Shown in pieces: positions 26,280 through 36,157 of a stretch of 64,000 bases of DNA. This stretch comes from Cupriavidus taiwanensis (GTDB lineage Bacteria > Pseudomonadota > Gammaproteobacteria > Burkholderiales > Burkholderiaceae), in assembly GCF_900250115.1 (NCBI RefSeq), contig NZ_LT984804.1:2123301-2187300 (forward strand). Direction: 5' to 3'. The translations under genes were made by a program, and so were the position numbers. The stretch's first letter is position 1. Each line of letters begins with the position of its first letter. The notes under the pieces are model-generated. The model saw nothing but the letters and a program-made list of their open reading frames with translations. It did not search any database and had not been told where the DNA came from.

Positions 26280-26895
26280 CGGCTCTCCCCCCTGGATCAT
26301 CAGCAAACTGCAGGGTGGATTGCCGCGACAGTAACTGGGCTGATGAAGGCACCATAGAAAGCGGCGGGGGCTTTTTCAAGCTGGTCCGGACCATGCAGGC
26401 GCGGCATGGAGACCATGTAGCGCAGCGATGGTGGCGGCCCTGCCCGTCAGGGCTTACCCGGAGGCGCGGCCCCTGCTATTTCGCGGTGCGGAATAGCAGG
26501 CCGCTTTCCTTGACGGTGCCCGCGGGCCTATGCAAAAGTCGGCGAAAACGAACGACCGTGCGGGAACGCTTTCCCGACACGGCGTCACCGGGCGGCAGCG
26601 CCGTCCGGCTTGCCGGGCGGCCATCGCGCCGCATCGCACAGGAGACACCGCCATGCAGCATCCGCAGCACCGCATCGCGCATCGCCATCGCCGCGTCACG
26701 CGGGTGGATCCGGCGCCCCCGCGCGACCACGCGCGCCCCGCCGCACGCATCCCGGCACGACAGCCCGCGCTGCCGCCGGCCTGAGTACACCGCGCCCGAG
26801 TTTCATCTGCGCGGCCGCGCCTGGCGCCGCCGCGATGGAACACGCACGGCCATTGCCGGTGCGTGCCCGCTTTCCCGAACCATACGAGGTACCCC
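26280..26895. other. promoter-containing gap before the liv operon
   Basis: About 615 bases between divergent genes. It must contain promoters for the GT4 gene and for livH. The only SD-equipped reading frame is a 43-codon one at 26653-26784 (separate entry). No known riboswitch or family motif was recognised. Confidence 0.45.
26653..26784 (+). CDS. possible leader peptide or small hypothetical protein
   Basis: ATG 26653 is preceded by AGGAGACACCGCC, an excellent ribosome site. It opens 43 codons, very rich in Arg, His and Pro (MQHPQHRIAHRHRRV start). No family is recognised. It lies 111 bases before livH and may be a leader peptide or a non-functional remnant. Translation is plausible; function is not known. 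Confidence 0.3.
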   Translation: MQHPQHRIAHRHRRVTRVDPAPPRDHARPAARIPARQPALPPA

Positions 26896-27759
26896 GTGGC
26901 ATTGTTCCTTCAGCAGTTCCTGAACGGCCTGACGCTGGGCGGCGTGTACAGCCTGGTGGCGCTTGGCCTGACGCTGGTCTACGGCATCCTGCACGTACCC
27001 AATTTTGCGCATGGCGCCTTCTACATGGCCGGCGCCTACGTGTCGTACTACCTGATGACCGCGCTCGGCGTGAATTACTGGCTGGCGATGCTGGGCGCGG
27101 CGCTGGTGGTGGCGGTGCTGTCCATGCTGGCGGACCGGCTGGTGTTCCACCCGCTGCGCAATGCGCCCGAGTTGCACGACATGATCGCAGCCATCGGCAT
27201 CCTGCTGTTCCTGGAAGCCGGCGCGCAGGCGCTGTGGGGCGCGGACTTCCACCGCATGCCCACGCCCTATGGCCAGATCGTCGAGGTGTTCGGCCTGACC
27301 GCGCCGCTGCAGCGCCTGCTGATCATCGGCGCCGCCTTTGCGCTGATGGTGCTGCTGCACCTGTTCCTGACGCGCACCATGACCGGCGCCACCATCATGG
27401 CAATGGCGCAGAACCGCGAAGGCGCGGCGCTGGTCGGCATCGACGCCACGCGCGTGACGCTGCTGGTGTTTGCCATCTCCGGCGCGCTGGCGGCGATCGC
27501 CGCCACGCTGTACGCGCCGATCAACCTGGTCTACCCCAGCATGGGCAACCTGGTGATCACCAAGGCCTTCGTCATCATCATCCTCGGCGGCATGGGCAGC
27601 ATCCCCGGCGCCATCGTCGGCGGGCTGATCATCGGCATGGCCGAGAGCTTCGGCGGCTTCTACGTTTCCACCGACTACAAGGACATCATCGCCTTCGTGC
27701 TGCTGGTGGTGATCCTGTCGATCCGGCCGCAGGGCCTGTTTGCCGGCAAGGCAGCCTGA
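26896..27759 (+). CDS. livH: branched-chain amino acid-type ABC transporter permease
   Basis: A 287-residue inner-membrane permease of the LivH family, with about eight membrane helices. It contains GGVYSLVALGLTLVYGILHVPNFAHGAFYM near the N-terminus and the family ATP-binding-protein contact loop around AQNREGAALVGIDATRV. GTG 26896 with GAGGT nine bases upstream gives the family start; a longer ATG start at 26863 has no ribosome site. First gene of a five-gene transporter operon. LivHMGF-type systems carry branched-chain amino acids, but also amides, urea and aromatic acids, so the substrate is open. Confidence 0.88.
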   Translation: MALFLQQFLNGLTLGGVYSLVALGLTLVYGILHVPNFAHGAFYMAGAYVSYYLMTALGVNYWLAMLGAALVVAVLSMLADRLVFHPLRNAPELHDMIAAIGILLFLEAGAQALWGADFHRMPTPYGQIVEVFGLTAPLQRLLIIGAAFALMVLLHLFLTRTMTGATIMAMAQNREGAALVGIDATRVTLLVFAISGALAAIAATLYAPINLVYPSMGNLVITKAFVIIILGGMGSIPGAIVGGLIIGMAESFGGFYVSTDYKDIIAFVLLVVILSIRPQGLFAGKAA

Positions 27760-27769
27760 GGAGTACGAC

Positions 27770-28793
27770 ATGAAAGCACTGCAAGGAAAGACCGGCTGGA
27801 TGCTGTTGCTGGCGCTGGCCATCGCCTTCCCGCTGGTCACGCCCAACAGCTACTACCTGACCGTGATGACGCTGGCCTTCATCTATGCCATCGCCACGCT
27901 CGGGCTGAACCTGATCACCGGCTATACCGGACAGCTGAACCTGGCGCACGGCGGCTTCATGGCCATCGGCGCCTACACGCTGGGGATCCTGACCGTGGAC
28001 TACCAGGTGCCGTTCTGGCTGGCCTTCGTGCTGGCCGGGGTGCTGTGCATGGTGCTGGGCTATGTGGTCGGCGTGGTGTCGCTGCGCCTGAAGGGCCATT
28101 ACTTCTCGATCTTCACCATGTGCGTGGGCTACATCATCTACCTGCTGATCGAGAAGTGGGAAAGCCTGACGCACGGCACGGTGGGCCTGATCGGCATCCC
28201 GGTGCCGGCGGCGATCGGGCCGCTCGGCTTCGACAGCGTGCAGGCGCAGTACTACCTGGTGCTGGCGTTCCTGGCGGTCGGCGTGTTCCTGATGCACCGC
28301 ATCGCCACCTCGCTGCTGGGCCGCAGCTTCATGGCCGTGCGCAACAGCGACGCGCTGGCCGAGGCGCTGGGCCTCAACCTGATGCGCACCAAGGTGCTGT
28401 CGTTCGTGCTGTCGGTGGGCTACGCCGGCTTCGCCGGGGCGCTGTACGCGGGACAGGTGCGCTTCCTGGGCCCGGACATCGCCCGCACCGACCTGACCTT
28501 CGACATGGTGATGTCGATGCTGGTGGGCGGCATCGGCACGCTGTTCGGGCCGCTGCTGGGCGCGGTGCTGGTGCCGTGGATCACGCAGTCGCTGCAGTTC
28601 ATGCAGGACTACCGCATGCTGGTGTTCGGCCCGGTGCTGGTGCTGCTGATCATCTTCGTGCCCGATGGCATCGCCGGCTCCTACCTGAAGAGGCAGGCGC
28701 GCAAGGCCGCCGCCGCACGCCGCGGCAAGCCAGCTCAGCCCGCTGCCGCCAGCAACACCGCTTCTGTCCCGACCACCCGCGCCGGAGCCGACC

Positions 28794-28801
<8 letters not shown>
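27770..28801 (+). CDS. livM: branched-chain amino acid-type ABC transporter permease
   Basis: A 343-residue second permease, LivM family, with about ten membrane helices and the family stretch GLNLITGYTGQLNLAHGGFMAIGAY. A contact loop with RNSDALAEALGLNLMRTKV faces the ATPases. A charged Lys/Arg/Ala-rich C-terminal tail (about 30 residues) is longer than usual. ATG 27770 has GAGGAG seven bases upstream, and 10 bases separate it from livH. The gene overlaps livG by 8 bases, which implies translational coupling. Confidence 0.88.
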
Positions 28802-29544
<743 letters not shown>

Positions 29545-29558
<14 letters not shown>

Positions 29559-30252
29559 ACGCGTCTCGCTGTCGTACGGCAGCTTCCGCGCCCTCGACAA
29601 CATCACCCTGCACGCCGGCGCCGGCGAGCTGGTGGTGCTGCTCGGTGCCAACGGCGCCGGCAAGAGCTCGATCTTCCTGGCGATGAGCGCGATCCACCGC
29701 ATCAGCGGCGGCAGCATGCGCTTCGACGGGCGCGAGCTGTCCGGCATGAAGCCGTCGCAGATCGTGCAGGCGGGGCTGGTGCATTGCCCGGAGGGACGCA
29801 AGCTGTTCCCGGCCATGAGCGTCGAGAAGAACCTGGTGCTGGGCGCCTATGTGCACCGGCGCGACGGCGCCGGCATCCGCAAGACGCTGGAGGAGGTCTA
29901 TGAACTGTTCCCGATCCTGCGGCAGAAGAAGGACGATGCGGCCGGCTCGCTGTCCGGGGGCCAGCAGCAGATGGTGGCGCTGGGGCGCGCACTGATGAGC
30001 CGCCCGCGCGCGCTGCTGCTCGACGAACCATCGCTGGGCCTGGCGCCGCTGGTGGTCAAGCAGATGTTCGAGATCATCCAGCGCATCAACCGCGCGGGCA
30101 CCACGGTGCTGCTGGCGGAGCAGAACGCGTACGCGGCGCTGGGCATCGCGCATCGCGCCTATGTGATCGAGAGCGGCAAGATCGTGATGGAGGGAGACCG
30201 CGATGCGTTGCTGAAGGATGAGGGGATTCGCAAGGCGTATATCGGAGGATAA
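29545..30252 (+). CDS. livF: ABC transporter ATP-binding protein
   Basis: A 235-residue ATPase, LivF type. It has Walker A GANGAGKSSIF, the signature LSGGQQQMVALGRALM (about 140-155), Walker B LLLDEPSLGLAP, and the switch region VLLAEQNAYAAL. It starts at ATG 29545, inside the end of livG (14-base overlap). It pairs with LivG as the heterodimeric motor. Its intact LSGGQ contrasts with the diverged LivG signature, so LivF may form the canonical ATP site. Confidence 0.9.
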
Positions 30253-30288
30253 GGAAGATCGAGCGCCTTGACCCTTGCGATGGGTGTA

Positions 30289-30317
30289 CTCCCTCTCCCG
30301 CTTGCGGGAGAGGGGAG
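30289..30317. repeat. REP-like extragenic palindrome
   Basis: CCCTCTCCCGC-TT-GCGGGAGAGGG is an 11-bp perfect inverted repeat with a two-base loop, followed by GAGAAAAAAAC. It lies between livF and the receptor gene. Sequences of this kind are scattered in Burkholderiales genomes. It may attenuate transcription or protect the upstream mRNA, which would uncouple receptor from permease expression. Confidence 0.7.
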
Positions 30318-30385
30318 AAAAAAACAAGCGGTCGGGCAGAACGACAGCAGGCAAAACAAGCGCAGTACATTCAGGAGACAATGCA

Positions 30386-31558
30386 ATGCAAAGCAAATTC
30401 ATGCGCCGTATCTTCCCGCTGGCCGCCACCGCCGTGGCCGCGATGCTGGCCTCGGGCGCCGCGCTGGCGCAGGAAGTGGTCAAGATCGGCTATACCGGTC
30501 CGTTGTCCGGGGGCGCCGCGCTCTATGGCAAGAACGTGCTGTCGGGCGTGCAGATGGCGGTGGACGAGATCAATGCCGCCGGCCTGGAGGTCAAGGGCAA
30601 GAAGGTCAAGCTGGAGGTGGTGGCGCTGGACGACAAGTACTCGCCCGCCGAGGCCGCCATCAACGGGCGCCGCCTGGTGCAGCAGCACAAGACCCCGGCG
30701 GTGTTCGTGCCGCACTCGGGCGGCATCTTCGCGCTGCAGGCCTTCAACGAGCAGGAGAAATTCCTGGTGATGGCCTACTCCAGCGTGCCGCGCATCACCG
30801 ATGCCGGCAACAAGCTGACCATCCGCATCCCGCCGGCCTATACCGGCTATATCGAGCCGTTCATCAAGGCGCAGATGAAGCGCTATGGCAAGAACGTGGC
30901 GCTGGCCCCGGCCGACCACGACTACGCCAAGGCCTGGGTGCAGGCCTTCCTGCCGGCATGGGAAGCCGCCGGCGGCAAGGTGGTGGCGAACAACCCGATG
31001 TCGTACACCAAGGCCACCGACTTCTACAGCGGCGTGTCGCGCGCCATCAGCGAGAAGCCGGACGTGATGTTCGTGGGCGGGCCGTCGGAGCCGACCGCGC
31101 TGGTGGTCAAGCAGGCGCGCGAACTGGGCTTCAAGGGCGGCTTTATCGTGATGGACCAGGCCAAGATGGATGAGATGGCCCGCGTCACCAACGGCCTGGG
31201 CATGCTGGAGGGCTCGATCGGCGTGCTGCCGCTGGTCAACGACAGCCGCCCCGCCGCGCAGAGCTTCAACGCCCGCTACAAGAAGCTGCACGACGGGCGC
31301 GACGCCACCACCGAGATGTCGCTGAACTACACCATGGTGTATGCGCTGGCCGGGGCGATGAAGCTGGCCGGCACCACCAGCGACGCCGCGGCGATCCGCG
31401 CGAAGATGCCGGATGCGGTCAAGGGCCTGGCCAAGGAGGTCAATCCCAACGAAGTCGATGGCATCGACGCCAAGGGCGGCTCGATGGCCGACACCGTGGT
31501 CGGCTGGGTGCAGAACGGCAAGATTTCTCAGGTCCGCTTGTCGGAACTGGCGAAGTAA
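30386..31558 (+). CDS. livK: ABC transporter substrate-binding protein (LivK type)
   Basis: A 390-residue periplasmic binding protein. Residues 1-29 are a Sec signal ending ALAQ. The mature part begins EVVKIGYTGPLSGGAALYGK, the type I periplasmic-binding fold entry of Leu/Ile/Val- and amide-binding receptors. Two lobes are recognisable (ALDDKYSPAEAAINGRRLV; VALAPADHDYAKAWVQAF). ATG 30386 has AGGAGAC upstream; the ATG at 30381 is out of frame. It delivers the ligand to LivHMGF. Unusually it is last in the operon, after a palindrome. Substrate could be an amino acid or an aromatic acid. Confidence 0.85.
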   Translation: MQSKFMRRIFPLAATAVAAMLASGAALAQEVVKIGYTGPLSGGAALYGKNVLSGVQMAVDEINAAGLEVKGKKVKLEVVALDDKYSPAEAAINGRRLVQQHKTPAVFVPHSGGIFALQAFNEQEKFLVMAYSSVPRITDAGNKLTIRIPPAYTGYIEPFIKAQMKRYGKNVALAPADHDYAKAWVQAFLPAWEAAGGKVVANNPMSYTKATDFYSGVSRAISEKPDVMFVGGPSEPTALVVKQARELGFKGGFIVMDQAKMDEMARVTNGLGMLEGSIGVLPLVNDSRPAAQSFNARYKKLHDGRDATTEMSLNYTMVYALAGAMKLAGTTSDAAAIRAKMPDAVKGLAKEVNPNEVDGIDAKGGSMADTVVGWVQNGKISQVRLSELAK

Positions 31559-31595
31559 GGCGAGACACGCTGCCGGTGCCGCACCGCGCAGCGCA

Positions 31596-31630
31596 AACCC
31601 CGGCATGCCGCCAGGCGTGCCGGGGTTTTT
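31596..31630. terminator. Rho-independent terminator after the liv operon
   Basis: AACCCCGGCA pairs with TGCCGGGGTT (12-base loop) and is followed by TTT. It lies 38 bases after the receptor stop, before the convergent Gln-rich gene. Confidence 0.85.
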
Positions 31631-31649
31631 CATTGCGGCGCGAGCGCGA

Positions 31650-34256
31650 CTAGCGGCGATCGCCGTCGCGGCCCTGGCGCGCCTCCATCTGGCCTCGCTC
31701 CTGCTGCGCGCGTTGCTGCTGCATGTGCCGCTGCTGGTCCATTTGCTGGCGCTGGCGCTCCTGCATCTGCTGTTGCTGCTCATGCATCTGCCGTTGCTGC
31801 TGTTCGGCCTGGCGCTGCATGGCCTGCTGGCGCTGCTGCTCCTGCATGGCCCGTTGCTGTTCCTGCATATGGCGCTGCTGCTGTTCGGCCTGCCGCTGCA
31901 TGGCTTGCTGGCGCTGCTGCTCCTGCATGGCCCGTTGCTGCTCCTGCATATGGCGCTGCTGCTCGGCCTGGCGCTGCATGGCCTGCTGCCGTTGCTGCTC
32001 CTGCGCCGCGCGCTGCTGCTCCTGCATCTGCCGCTGCTGATCCGCTTGCCGCTGCATGGCCTGCTGGCGCTGCTGCTCCTGCGCCGCGCGCTGCTGATCC
32101 TGCATCTGCCGCTGCAGGTCCTGCATCTGCCGCTGATGATCCGCTTGCCGCTGCATGGCCTGCTGGCGCTGCTGCTCCTGCGCCGCGCGCTGCTGATCCT
32201 GCATCTGCCGCTGCTGCTGCTCGGCCTGGCGCTGCTGCCCTTCCTGCATCTGCCGCTGCTGTTCGAAGCGCTGGCGCTGCATTTCCTGCGATTGCCGCGC
32301 CGGGTCGGGGCGTTCCTGCCCGTCGGCCCACTGGCGCGGCGGCATGCGCTGCTGGCGCTGCTCTTCCAGCGGCCGTTGCGGCTCGCGCAGCGCGCGCTGC
32401 TGTTCGATCTGCTGGCGCTGCTGTTCGCGCTGCATGGCCTGTTGCTGGCGCTGGGCGTCGTCGGCCCCGCCCGGCTGCCCGACAAAGCCGCGCGCCTCGT
32501 CGGGCCGGGTGCTCTGGCCGCGGCCAGGGCCGCGCCCCGGCTCGCCCCGGGCACGCGCGTCGTTGCGGTCCGCGCGGCCGTCGCCGTCGGCATCGATGCG
32601 CCCCGGGCGCGGCTGGACTAGGGCGTGGTCGCGCGATGCGATCGCGGCCTGGCTCATGCGCACGTCCGGCACCGGCCGTGCGTCGCTGCCGGGCCGGCGT
32701 TCGGTGCCGCCGCGCCAGGCCGGGCCCGCGCCGGGCACGACCCCGGCCTCGCGCGCAAAGCGCCGGGCCAGGTCTTCCGTGGCCGGGCGGGACGGCGGGC
32801 GCACGGCGATGGCCTGCCGGTCGAAGCCATGGCGCGCCTGCGGCGGCAGCGGCCGCATCGGCGCCGCGCCCACCAGGCTGCCCTTGACCGGCGCCACCGG
32901 CGGCGCACCGTGGGCCTCGCCGGTCGGCAGGTTGCGCCATTCGGGGCGGTGCAGGCCGCGCGCGGGCCGTCCTTCGACAAAGTTGCGCGCGGGCATGCCG
33001 GTGATGGCGCCGGGCACGTTGCGGTTGACGTAAGGCGGCGGGCGGCGGTCACCCATCACCAGGTTGTTGACCGTGACCCGGTTGATGCGGGCGACGTAGG
33101 TCGGGCTGGCGCGGTATACCGGCCGGTAGGCATCGCGCGGCCCCAGCGGATACCAGGCCACGCCCGGTGCGCTGCCGACGCGCACGCTCCAGCCGGGCCC
33201 GGCGGCGCCGACGAAGGCGACCAGCGCCGGGGCATAGCACGGCCGCACGCGTGGCCCCGGGACCCAGCCCCAGCGCGAACCCACATAGGCCCAGCGGCCG
33301 TAGTGCGACGGCGCGAAGCCCCACGGCGCGTCGTCGATCCAGGTCCAGCCCCAAGGCGCGATCCAGGCCCAGTGGCCGGCGCTGTACGGCACCCATCCAG
33401 CACTGACCACGCGCGGGAACCAGATCGCGCCGTAGCCCGGGTCTTCCTGCCAGTCGCCATAGCCGTCCAGCGCGGCGTAGCCCGGCATTTCGCGCGGCAC
33501 ATAGCGTGCCGACGGTGATGCATCCTCGCGCGCGTCGCGCGCCGCGGTCCAGCGGTCGAATGCGTCCTCCGGCACCGCGCCACCGCCGGCATCGGCCAGG
33601 TCGGTGCCGGCAAAGCGCATGCGGTCGCCGCGCTGCAGCTCGATGGTGCGGCTGTCGCCGTAGACCACCGCGCTGCCATGGCGCATCGCCACGGTGGTGG
33701 TGCTGCCGTCGGGCGCGACGTCCAGGCGGTAGTCGCCCGGCTCGCGCGGCACGAAGGCCAGGTTCGGGGTATCGATCTCGACGGTCTGGCCCGGCGGCAA
33801 CGCGCGCACGCGAACCTGCAGCGTACCCTGGGTCAGCTTGACCTGCGTGGTGCTGTCGTCCAGGTTCAGGATGCTGGCGGCAGTGGCACCGCCCATGCGC
33901 AGCGCCACCGTGCCGGCGTGCAGCTCGGCGCGTCCGCCCGGCTCCAGCCAGAGCCGGTCGCCGGTGGTGACCGGCCGGTTCAGCCCGGCCGCGGCCCAGG
34001 TGTCCGAGCCGGCCGGCGCAAAGCTGAGGTTGCCGTCGACCGCGGTCAGCGTGGCGATACGCGAGGACGGGTCAGCCTGCTGCAGCGCGGCGTCGGCCAC
34101 CGGGGCATCGAGGTAGGGTTCGCCCGGCGCGGCTGGCACTTGCGCCAGTGCAGCAGCCGCCACGGCAAGACCGGCTGCGGCCGCCAGCGCGGCCAGCGCG
34201 AGCCGGCCGCCAAGGCGACCCGGATAGTGACCAGCGGATTGGAAAGGATCAGACAT
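31650..34256 (-). CDS. FecR/DUF6600-like exported protein with Gln-rich repeat tail
   Basis: An 868-residue protein. A hydrophobic Ala/Leu-rich stretch at about 18-38 ending LAQ acts as signal or anchor. Residues ~65-210 resemble a FecR-like beta-domain (LTAVDGNLSFAPAGSD; GTVALRMGG). Residues ~260-360 are Trp/Tyr/Gly-rich (GYGDWQEDPGYGAIWFPRVV; WAWIAPWGWTWIDDAPWGF), as in DUF6600 proteins. A Pro/Arg-rich linker follows. From ~residue 620 the chain is almost purely Gln, Arg, Met and Ala: near-identical ~26-residue units predicted to be a long coiled coil or disordered. No sigma/anti-sigma partner is adjacent. Function is unknown; an envelope structural role is a guess. Confidence 0.75.
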   Translation of the reverse strand: MSDPFQSAGHYPGRLGGRLALAALAAAAGLAVAAAALAQVPAAPGEPYLDAPVADAALQQADPSSRIATLTAVDGNLSFAPAGSDTWAAAGLNRPVTTGDRLWLEPGGRAELHAGTVALRMGGATAASILNLDDSTTQVKLTQGTLQVRVRALPPGQTVEIDTPNLAFVPREPGDYRLDVAPDGSTTTVAMRHGSAVVYGDSRTIELQRGDRMRFAGTDLADAGGGAVPEDAFDRWTAARDAREDASPSARYVPREMPGYAALDGYGDWQEDPGYGAIWFPRVVSAGWVPYSAGHWAWIAPWGWTWIDDAPWGFAPSHYGRWAYVGSRWGWVPGPRVRPCYAPALVAFVGAAGPGWSVRVGSAPGVAWYPLGPRDAYRPVYRASPTYVARINRVTVNNLVMGDRRPPPYVNRNVPGAITGMPARNFVEGRPARGLHRPEWRNLPTGEAHGAPPVAPVKGSLVGAAPMRPLPPQARHGFDRQAIAVRPPSRPATEDLARRFAREAGVVPGAGPAWRGGTERRPGSDARPVPDVRMSQAAIASRDHALVQPRPGRIDADGDGRADRNDARARGEPGRGPGRGQSTRPDEARGFVGQPGGADDAQRQQQAMQREQQRQQIEQQRALREPQRPLEEQRQQRMPPRQWADGQERPDPARQSQEMQRQRFEQQRQMQEGQQRQAEQQQRQMQDQQRAAQEQQRQQAMQRQADHQRQMQDLQRQMQDQQRAAQEQQRQQAMQRQADQQRQMQEQQRAAQEQQRQQAMQRQAEQQRHMQEQQRAMQEQQRQQAMQRQAEQQQRHMQEQQRAMQEQQRQQAMQRQAEQQQRQMHEQQQQMQERQRQQMDQQRHMQQQRAQQERGQMEARQGRDGDRR
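31770..32265. repeat. tandem repeats coding for Gln-rich units
   Basis: About six imperfect ~78-81-base units that encode, on the minus strand, variants of QRQMQEQQRAAQEQQRQQAM followed by QRQA(E/D)Q. Two neighbouring units near the 3' end of the gene are almost identical, as expected from recent expansion by slippage or unequal recombination. Copy number is likely variable between strains. Confidence 0.85.
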
Positions 34257-34540
34257 GGAAGGGCAGGAGCGGGACCCGGCATGGGTCGGCGGGCAGGCCG
34301 GCCCACGCCGGCGGCCACCCTATTGTCACCATACATGGCCCCCGGAGGTCACGGCGCGTCCGGGGCGGCACAGTTTGTAAGCTCGTATTTCGCCAGGCGC
34401 CGCGGCCAGGCGGCCCGGCCGGTGCGCACGGCAGGCTGCGGGCGGGCCGCCGGCCAGCGCCGGGATGGCGGCGGTTGGCCGGCCGTCAAAGGTGGAAACA
34501 ACTTTGCTGCCCGCGCCGGCCTCGCAGCGGCCGACGCGGC

Positions 34541-35896
34541 TCAGCCGGCGGCTTGCTGGCGCAGCATCTCGGTCAGGCGCTCGGCCGGCATCGGGCGCCC
34601 GTACAGGTAGCCCTGCGCCTCATGGCAGCCGTTGGCGAGCAGGAAATCGCGCTGCTCGGGGGTCTCCACGCCTTCGGCCACCACGCCGATGTGCAGGCTG
34701 GCGCCCACATTGATCACCGAGCGCACGATGGCCGCGTCGACCGGGTCTTCGGTCACGTTGCGGATAAAGGACTGGTCGATCTTGAGCCGGTCCACCGGGA
34801 AGGACTTCAGGAAGCTGAGCGAGGCATAGCCCGTGCCGAAGTCATCGCAGGTCAGCGTGATGCCGTCGCGGCGCAGCGCCTGCAGCTGGTCCGAGACCTC
34901 GTCGCCCTGCTGCAGGGCGATGGTCTCGGTGATCTCGATCTCGAGGCAGTCGGGCGCCAGCTCCAGCGCCCGCAGTACGTGGCGCACCTCGGTCAGCAGC
35001 CGGCTTTCGGACAGCTGCGCCGCGAACAGGTTGATCGCCACGCGCGGCGGCCGCGGAAAGGCCAGCGCCCAGGCGCGGGCCTGGGCACAGGCCGTCTGCA
35101 GCAGCCACATGCCGACATCGCTGGCGATGCTGCTGCCGGCCAGCGCGTCGATGAAGGCGGCCGGCGACAGCAGCCCGCGGCTGGGATGGCGCCAGCGCAT
35201 CAGGGCCTCGGCGCCATGGACGCGGCCGTCGCGCAAGTCGACCTGCGGCTGGTACAGCAACTCGAACTGGCGCTGGGCATAGGCCTCGTGCAGGGCCTGC
35301 ACCAGCGACAGCCGCGTGGTCACGTCCGAGCGCATCTGCGGCTTGAAGAAGCGGATGGTGCGGCCGCCATCGTGCTTGGCCCGTGCCAGCGCGAGGCTGG
35401 CCGCGGCCAGCATGTCCGAGCCCTGTTCGCCGGCCGCGGGCGCGACGCACGCACCGATGCTGGCCAGCACGTGATGGCGGCGCCCGGCATGCTCGTGGGG
35501 GGACGACAGCATCGACAGGATCGCGGCGCTGACGTGGCGCACCAGCGTGGGATCGGCGATGGAGGGCAACAGCACGCCGAATTCGTCGCTGCCGATGCGG
35601 CCGATGATGGCGTCGCGGGGCGAGGCATCGCGCAGGCGGCGGGCCACGCGTTGCAGGATGATGTCGCCTTCGGCATGGCCGTGCATGTCGTTGAAGGCGC
35701 GGAAGTCGTCAATGCCGATCAGCAGCAATGCGCAGCGCGGCACAGCCTCGCTATGCAGGCGTGCCTCCAGCCGCTTCAGAAAGCCTTGGCGATTGTCAAC
35801 GCCGGTCAGCGGATCGAGATCCGAGCCTGGCGAGGCGCCAGCCGACTTCGCCCCCGACTTGGCCACCATCCCTGCCCCATCTGTAATTGTCGACAT
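34541..35896 (-). CDS. GGDEF-EAL protein, likely c-di-GMP phosphodiesterase
   Basis: A 451-residue cytoplasmic protein without sensor or membrane segment. Residues ~28-190 are a GGDEF domain, but the active-site motif is RIGSDEFG (GSDEF instead of GGDEF), so cyclase activity is doubtful. Residues ~195-445 are an EAL domain with the main catalytic motifs: EAL in GAEALMRW, ITETIAL, DDFGTGYASL, KIDQSFI and EGVET. It should hydrolyse c-di-GMP to pGpG, perhaps with the GGDEF part as GTP sensor. It is divergent from wspA with 261 bases between, so it may oppose the WspR cyclase. Inference from context. Confidence 0.86.
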   Translation of the reverse strand: MSTITDGAGMVAKSGAKSAGASPGSDLDPLTGVDNRQGFLKRLEARLHSEAVPRCALLLIGIDDFRAFNDMHGHAEGDIILQRVARRLRDASPRDAIIGRIGSDEFGVLLPSIADPTLVRHVSAAILSMLSSPHEHAGRRHHVLASIGACVAPAAGEQGSDMLAAASLALARAKHDGGRTIRFFKPQMRSDVTTRLSLVQALHEAYAQRQFELLYQPQVDLRDGRVHGAEALMRWRHPSRGLLSPAAFIDALAGSSIASDVGMWLLQTACAQARAWALAFPRPPRVAINLFAAQLSESRLLTEVRHVLRALELAPDCLEIEITETIALQQGDEVSDQLQALRRDGITLTCDDFGTGYASLSFLKSFPVDRLKIDQSFIRNVTEDPVDAAIVRSVINVGASLHIGVVAEGVETPEQRDFLLANGCHEAQGYLYGRPMPAERLTEMLRQQAAG

Positions 35897-36157
35897 TGTT
35901 ACCCGCTAGCAATTTAGCAAGTGTGACGAAAACTTGGAAAAAATCAAGCAGTTCCGATACACGCCAAAACCCCTAGGCGCCGGCGCAACGCCGGCCCTGC
36001 CGGGATCGTGCCGCGCGTTGAATCGGGCGGCCGCATACAGTACCCTACCGCGCATCGGGGGCGCCCCCGCCCCCAGCATGGTGCCAATCCGGCCCGCGCG
36101 GCCTGCCTTGCCGGTACCGGCCGCGCCCTGAACAAGAACAATCACCGGGATCTCACC

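Noticed and set aside
31413..32621. Long plus-strand open frame rich in Leu/Cys opposite the Gln-rich gene
   Set aside because: It is the antisense image of the Gln-rich repeats and lacks a ribosome site and family likeness.
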